A DNA stretch of 17,768 nt from positions 1 to 17,768 of the forward strand of contig JAAZUZ010000016.1 of the NCBI GenBank assembly GCA_018623875.1. The letters run 5' to 3'. The notes beneath the pieces were generated by a model that saw only the letters and a list, made by a program, of their open reading frames with translations, was not told where the DNA came from and ran no database searches. The DNA comes from Synechococcus sp. HW_metabat.21 (GTDB taxonomy: Bacteria; Cyanobacteriota; Cyanobacteriia; PCC-6307; Cyanobiaceae). This document shows, one piece after another, positions 14,118 through 17,768 of the stretch (the first letter of the stretch is position 1; the number at the start of each line of letters is the position of its first letter). The position numbers and the translations under genes are program-made.

Positions 14118-15317
14118 TCAGTCTGTCGGGTCGAGCAGCGGTAGGAGGGCTGCCACCAAATACAGGGAGCCGCAGGCCACCGGTAGCCCCTCCGATTGCA
14201 CCAGCCACTCCAGGTTCTCGCGTAGATCACCGGAGCCGGCTTCGATGCCTGGAAGCACTGGGGCGAGTTCCTCCGCACTCCAACTGGCGTGCTCGGGTAG
14301 GGCCAGCACGCGTACCTGATCCCCGGGCTGCAGCAGGTGGCGCAGCAGATCAGGGGCGTCCTTGTGGCGCTGCATGCCGATGAGCCAGCGCCGCTGGGCG
14401 GGCTGGAGTTCCTGGCGAAGCGCGGCGGCGGCGGGGGGGTTGTGGGCTCCATCAATCAGCAGGGCCTGGCCGCGGAACTGGCGGCGCTCGAGCCGCCCGG
14501 GCCAGCGGGCCTGCTGGAGGCCGCGGCCGATGGCTGCATCGGTGATGGGCCAGCCGCTCTCCCGGAGGGCTTCGGCGGCGGCGATGGCCACGGCGGCATT
14601 GCTGCGTTGCAGTTCGCCGTGTAACCCCAAGGCCGGCCCCCCCTCCGCGTTCTTGGCCACGGGAGCTCGCCAGCGCAGTTCGCATTCGCGCGCCTTGGCT
14701 TGCGCTTGGAGCACGGCGCTCACCTCTGGGGCCTGGGGGGCGCTCACGGCGATGGCTCCGGGATGCATCACGGCCGCCTTCTCGTGGGCGATCGCCTCGA
14801 GGGTGGGGCCGAGGTGTTCCACGTGATCCAAGCCGATGTTGGCGAAGGCCAGCACGTCGCGGCCTGGGTGGACCGTGGTGGCATCGAGCCGCCCGCCGAG
14901 TCCCACTTCGAGGACGGCCAGGTCCACCTCCGCTTCGGCGAAGGCGACAAAGGCCGAGACGGTGATCAGCTCAAACGGGGTGAGGTCGTGGCGGAGGGCC
15001 AGCGGCTGCAGCCGTTGCAGTAGGTCTTTGAGGGCGTCTTCGGCGATGGCTCCGTCCGGCAGACGGATGCGCTCGCACCAGCTGAGGAGGTGGGGGGAGG
15101 TGTAAAGCCCGCAGCGCAATCCAGCGGCAGTTGCAATGCGCTCCACCATGGTGGCGATCGAGCCCTTGCCATTGGTCCCGGCCACTTGGACAGCCCTGAA
15201 GCGTTGTTCTGGGTTTCCCAGTTCCGTGAGGGCCTCTTCGATTCGCTTCAGCCCCAGGTCGACACCGCGGCGGCTGAAGGGAGCGATCAGCTCGCTGAAG
15301 GGGTCGGGGATGGACAC
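14118..15317 (-). CDS. folC: Bifunctional folylpolyglutamate synthase / dihydrofolate synthase
   Basis: 399 residues of the Mur-ligase fold. It joins dihydropteroate with L-Glu to form dihydrofolate and extends the folate polyglutamate tail. Seen: VDLGLKRIEEAL, P-loop VAGTNGKGSIATMV (45-58), LYTSPHLLSWCERIRL (71-86), LEVGLGGRLDATT, NIGLDHVEHLG, HEKAAVM, and GAHNPPAAAAL in the C-terminal domain. The start is GTG at 15315-15317, inside the end of argD (31-nt overlap); it begins MSIPDPFSELI, the usual short leader before the VDLGL motif. The overlap suggests translation coupled to argD. Confidence 0.95.
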   Translation of the reverse strand: MSIPDPFSELIAPFSRRGVDLGLKRIEEALTELGNPEQRFRAVQVAGTNGKGSIATMVERIATAAGLRCGLYTSPHLLSWCERIRLPDGAIAEDALKDLLQRLQPLALRHDLTPFELITVSAFVAFAEAEVDLAVLEVGLGGRLDATTVHPGRDVLAFANIGLDHVEHLGPTLEAIAHEKAAVMHPGAIAVSAPQAPEVSAVLQAQAKARECELRWRAPVAKNAEGGPALGLHGELQRSNAAVAIAAAEALRESGWPITDAAIGRGLQQARWPGRLERRQFRGQALLIDGAHNPPAAAALRQELQPAQRRWLIGMQRHKDAPDLLRHLLQPGDQVRVLALPEHASWSAEELAPVLPGIEAGSGDLRENLEWLVQSEGLPVACGSLYLVAALLPLLDPTD

Positions 15318-16501
15318 GCCAGCAGGGCTTTTTCGAGTCGTTTGACCGCGAGGCGCAGATGCCGCGGTTGGATCGTTAGGGGAGGGACAAAGCGCACCAC
15401 ATCGGTGCCGGCGGGCACCAGCAGCAGTCCGTGCTCCATGGCGGCTTTGACCACATCAATGGCCTTGGGACCGTCCGCTTGGAGGACGAGACCCTGCAGC
15501 AGACCCCAGCCGCGTACGCCCTTCACCAACCGGGGGTGGCGCTGGGCGAGCTCGATGAGCTCCCGCTGCAGCAGTTGCCCCATCGCTTCGGCATGGGCCG
15601 GCAAGTTGCGGCGTTGCAGCTCGCTGGCCACCGTGAGGCCGGCCCGGCAGGCCATGGGGTTACCCCCAAAGGTGCTGGCGTGTTCCCCGGGCTTGAGTTG
15701 ATCCGACTGGGCCTTGACGCAAAGGGCGCCGATGGGGAAGCCACCGCCGAGCCCCTTGGCCAGGGTGAAGGCGTCCGGTTCAACCCCCAGTTTTTGGTAG
15801 CCCCAGAGCCGCCCGGTGCGGCCGACGCCGACCTGGACCTCGTCGAAGATCAGCAGGATTTTGTACTGATCGCAGAGGTCGCGCACCCGCTGGAAAAACG
15901 CCACGTCGCCGGGATTGACGCCCCCTTCGCCCTGCAGCGGCTCGAGCATGACGGCGGCAACCCGCGGACCGGCGGCCTCGCAGCGGTGCAGCAATGCCTC
16001 GAAGGCGGAGGTGTCGTTGTACGGGAAGTAACGGAACCCCTGCACCATGGGCTCAAACCCCTGGTGGTATTTCGGCTGGCCGGTCGCCGTGACGGCGGCC
16101 AGGGTGCGGCCGTGGAAGCTGGCCTGGGCCGTGAGGATCAGTGGGCCCCGCTCGCTGCTGGTGTCGATGCCCCGCACGACATGGCCGTGCTTGCGGGCGA
16201 GCTTGATGGCGGCTTCGTTGGCTTCTGCACCCGAATTGCAGAAGAAGACGCTGTCCGCGCAGCTGTTGTCGCGAATCCAGCCCGCCAGTTGCTCCTGCTC
16301 AGGGATCCGATAGAGGTTGGAGACGTGCTGCAGTTTGCGCAGCTGACGCTCGAGCGCCTTGCGCATCACCCGGCTGCTGTGGCCGAGGGTGCAGACCGCA
16401 ATGCCGGCCACGGCGTCGAGATAGCGGCGGCCTTTCTGGTCCCAGACCCAGACCCCGCGGCCGCGGACCAGTTCCAAGGGGAACCGGCCGTAGGTGTTCA
16501 T
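15287..16501 (-). CDS. argD: Acetylornithine aminotransferase (ArgD)
   Basis: 404 residues, PLP class-III aminotransferase. It converts N-acetylglutamate semialdehyde to N-acetylornithine in arginine synthesis (related enzymes also serve lysine synthesis). Seen: MNTYGRFPLELVRG start motif, YLDAVAGIAVCTLGH, FFCNSGAEANEAAIKLAR (86-103), SFHGRTLAAVTATGQ (128-142), EPLQGEGGV, LIFDEVQVGVGRTG (217-230, D220 contacts PLP nitrogen), and PLP lysine K249 in TLAKGLGGGFPIGA. The frame continues upstream through the tRNA-Leu gene, an artefact; only ATG 16501 or the adjacent GTG 16504 can serve as start. A 7-bp hairpin sits just before this start. Confidence 0.96.
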   Translation of the reverse strand: MNTYGRFPLELVRGRGVWVWDQKGRRYLDAVAGIAVCTLGHSSRVMRKALERQLRKLQHVSNLYRIPEQEQLAGWIRDNSCADSVFFCNSGAEANEAAIKLARKHGHVVRGIDTSSERGPLILTAQASFHGRTLAAVTATGQPKYHQGFEPMVQGFRYFPYNDTSAFEALLHRCEAAGPRVAAVMLEPLQGEGGVNPGDVAFFQRVRDLCDQYKILLIFDEVQVGVGRTGRLWGYQKLGVEPDAFTLAKGLGGGFPIGALCVKAQSDQLKPGEHASTFGGNPMACRAGLTVASELQRRNLPAHAEAMGQLLQRELIELAQRHPRLVKGVRGWGLLQGLVLQADGPKAIDVVKAAMEHGLLLVPAGTDVVRFVPPLTIQPRHLRLAVKRLEKALLACPSPTPSAS

Positions 16502-16504
16502 CAC

Positions 16505-16521
16505 CGCCGTCTCAGACGGCG
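16505..16521. promoter_or_regulatory. GC-rich hairpin/dyad abutting the argD start
   Basis: CGCCGTCT (16505-16512), one central C, and AGACGGCG (16514-16521) form a near-perfect dyad. In RNA it folds as 7 bp with a 3-nt loop. It ends 3 nt upstream of the argD ATG and directly abuts the alternative GTG, where a Shine-Dalgarno should be. It lies in the 41 nt between tRNA-Leu and argD. It could mask the ribosome site or serve as an operator; no factor is identified. Confidence 0.5.
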
Positions 16522-16542
16522 ATGTGCTCGGTGGGGGAGAAA

Positions 16543-16624
16543 TAGGAGCGGTGGGACTTGAACCCACATGCCCGAAGGCGCTCGATTTTGAGTCGAGTCC
16601 GTCTACCAATTCCGGCACGCTCCC
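16543..16624 (-). tRNA. trnL: tRNA-Leu (anticodon CAA)
   Basis: 82-nt class II tRNA on the minus strand. Acceptor GGGAGCG pairs with CGCTCCT (first pair G-U), anticodon stem CTCGA/TCGAG with loop CTCAAAA (anticodon CAA, 16590-16588), a long variable arm containing GCCTTCGGGC, T-loop TTCAAGT, discriminator A73 at 16543. CCA is not encoded. It sits 19 nt after murA and 41 nt before argD on the same strand, so RNase P/Z cutting could generate the argD mRNA 5' end. Confidence 0.96.
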
Positions 16625-16643
16625 GCGCTTGTGACTTTAGGGG

Positions 16644-17768
16644 TCAGCCGAGTCGGCGGATGGAGGCGCCCACCGCGTTCAGCTTGCCCTCGAAATCGGC
16701 ATAGCCGCGATCGAGGTACTCCAGCCCTTGCACGGTTGTGATGCCATCGGCGGCCAGGCCCGCGAGCACCATGGCGGCCGAAGCCCGCAGGTCGGAGCCC
16801 TGCACCGGTGCGCCGCTCAGGCGCGGAACGCCCTCGATGAAGGCGGTATTGCCTTGGGTGCGGATGGCTGCCCCCATGCGCTGGAGTTCGGCGACGTGTT
16901 GGAGCCGGTTCTCAAAGATGTTCTCGGTGACCACGCTGTTGCCGTTCGCCGTCGCCAACAGGCTCATGAAGGGAGCCTGCAGGTCCGTGGGGAATCCGGG
17001 GAAGGGCTGTGTGCGCAGATCGACCGCTTGGATCGCGTCGGCGCTAATGGTCACGCTGGTGCCATCGATCTCCAACTTGCAGCCCACCTCTTCGAGCTTG
17101 GTCAGCACGGCGCCGAGGTGATCGGTCACCACCGGGGCAACGGTGAGGCAGGAACGGGTGATGGCGGCGGCCAGCAGGAAGGTGCCGGCTTCGATGCGGT
17201 CGGGGATCACGGCGTAGTCCGCGCCGTGCAACCGCTCGACGCCAACGATGGTGATGGTGGGGGTGCCGGCACCTCGCACCTTGGCCCCCATGGCGAGCAG
17301 CAGTCCGGCGAGGTCCACGACCTCAGGCTCAAGGGCTGCGTTCTCAATGACGGTCTCACCCTCGGCGAGGGCGGCCGCCATCATCAACGTCTCGGTGGCG
17401 CCCACGCTGGGGCAGTCCAGATGGATGCGTCCGCCGGTCAGGCGATGGCTGCGGCCGGGCACCACGGCGGAGACGACGCCGTGCTCAATGGTCACCTGGG
17501 CGCCAAGGGCTTTCAGGCCTTTGACGTGCTCCACCACCGGCCGGGTACCGATCTGGCAGCCCCCGGGGAGTGGGACTCGTGCGATGCCAAGGCGAGCGAG
17601 CAGGGGGCCAATGCAGAAGAAGCTGGCCCGCAGGCTGTTGACCAGCTCGTAGGGCGGGGCGGACTGGCTCAGTCCGGAGCCGTCCATCTCCAGGGTGTCG
17701 CCGTCATGGCTTGTGCTGACGCCCAGAGAGGTCAAAATCTCGGCCATCCCACCGATGTCGGTGAGGGG
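16644..17768 (-). CDS. murA: UDP-N-acetylglucosamine 1-carboxyvinyltransferase MurA (5' end beyond window)
   Basis: 374 codons are present, starting inside the protein at PLTDIGGMAEIL; roughly the first 45-70 residues lie beyond the right edge. MurA transfers enolpyruvate from PEP to UDP-GlcNAc, the first step of peptidoglycan synthesis. Seen: LVNSLRASFFCIGPLLARLG, the PEP-binding active-site loop LPGGCQIGTRP with the catalytic cysteine encoded at 17558-17556 (C115 equivalent, the fosfomycin target, intact), ATETLMMAAALAEGET, IPDRIEAGTFLLAAAIT, and FPTDLQAPFMSLL. The C-terminus LDRGYADFEGKLNAVGASIRRL is typical. The gene is the upstream member of murA, tRNA-Leu, argD, folC. Confidence 0.96.
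   Translation of the reverse strand, partial: PLTDIGGMAEILTSLGVSTSHDGDTLEMDGSGLSQSAPPYELVNSLRASFFCIGPLLARLGIARVPLPGGCQIGTRPVVEHVKGLKALGAQVTIEHGVVSAVVPGRSHRLTGGRIHLDCPSVGATETLMMAAALAEGETVIENAALEPEVVDLAGLLLAMGAKVRGAGTPTITIVGVERLHGADYAVIPDRIEAGTFLLAAAITRSCLTVAPVVTDHLGAVLTKLEEVGCKLEIDGTSVTISADAIQAVDLRTQPFPGFPTDLQAPFMSLLATANGNSVVTENIFENRLQHVAELQRMGAAIRTQGNTAFIEGVPRLSGAPVQGSDLRASAAMVLAGLAADGITTVQGLEYLDRGYADFEGKLNAVGASIRRLG

Noticed and set aside
7161..14795. HIP1 palindromes (GCGATCGC) at 7161-7168 and 14788-14795
   Set aside because: I found only two exact copies by eye in nearly 18 kb, both inside genes; this is not the dense HIP1 pattern of freshwater cyanobacteria, so I attach no meaning to it.
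15431..16561. Long plus-strand frame opposite argD
   Set aside because: Antisense shadow of argD and part of tRNA-Leu; no family motifs and low-complexity composition.
16502..16618. N-terminal extension of ArgD reading through tRNA-Leu
   Set aside because: The extension is the tRNA gene translated in frame; the ArgD family start motif begins at 16501.
1..17768. CRISPR array, mobile element or phage island
   Set aside because: No regularly spaced repeats, transposase, integrase or att-like duplications of the tRNA 3' ends were seen; both tRNAs are followed by ordinary genes with the same GC-rich composition.

Overview
The window looks like chromosomal core sequence from a high-GC picocyanobacterium of the Synechococcus/Cyanobium group. 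The evidence is the gene content and order: divergent PIN-TRAM protein and hemW, miaB-ddl-ftsQ-ftsZ with no ftsA, argD-folC linked to murA, a DUF4359-type protein, and a lumen-type pentapeptide protein with the C-terminal NPTTG...SLGC tail. GTG starts, scarce Shine-Dalgarno sequences and 1-4 nt gene overlaps fit this too. I see no rRNA, CRISPR array, insertion sequence, prophage or integration scar. Coding density is very high and no gap exceeds about 150 nt, so every stretch is covered by the features listed.

Layout. (a) 1-2124: a membrane-anchored PIN-domain protein (minus, cut by the left edge) diverges from hemW (plus). (b) 2039-8093: a long minus-strand block, transcribed miaB, ddl, a small membrane protein, ftsQ, ftsZ, panB. 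It makes cell-wall precursor (D-Ala-D-Ala) and division proteins. The plus-strand SRP RNA gene (ffs) lies between ftsZ and panB and shares a bidirectional terminator with ftsZ. (c) 8164-10280: two plus-strand genes joined by a TGATG overlap. One is an enolase-superfamily dipeptide epimerase / N-acetyl-amino-acid racemase, the other a DUF1611 P-loop protein. This pairing resembles the DgcA/DgcN D-glutamate pathway. (d) 10348-10421: tRNA-His (minus). (e) 10461-13572: DUF4359 protein, a cytosine-deaminase-fold amidohydrolase and a GlcD-type FAD oxidoreductase, tightly packed on the plus strand. (f) 13569-17768: a minus-strand block transcribed murA (cut by the right edge), tRNA-Leu(CAA), argD, folC, pentapeptide-repeat protein.

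How the genes connect. murA, ddl, ftsQ and ftsZ serve peptidoglycan synthesis and division. hemW, miaB, panB, folC, argD, ffs and the tRNAs are housekeeping. The most interesting part is 8164-13572, with four enzymes of uncertain substrate. The racemase + DUF1611 pair may convert D-glutamate or muropeptide-derived D-Glu via N-acetylglutamate, an intermediate that is also the arginine precursor used upstream of ArgD. The amidohydrolase keeps CodA metal ligands but seems to lack two substrate-recognition residues, so it is probably not a cytosine deaminase. These functional proposals are inference from motifs and gene order.
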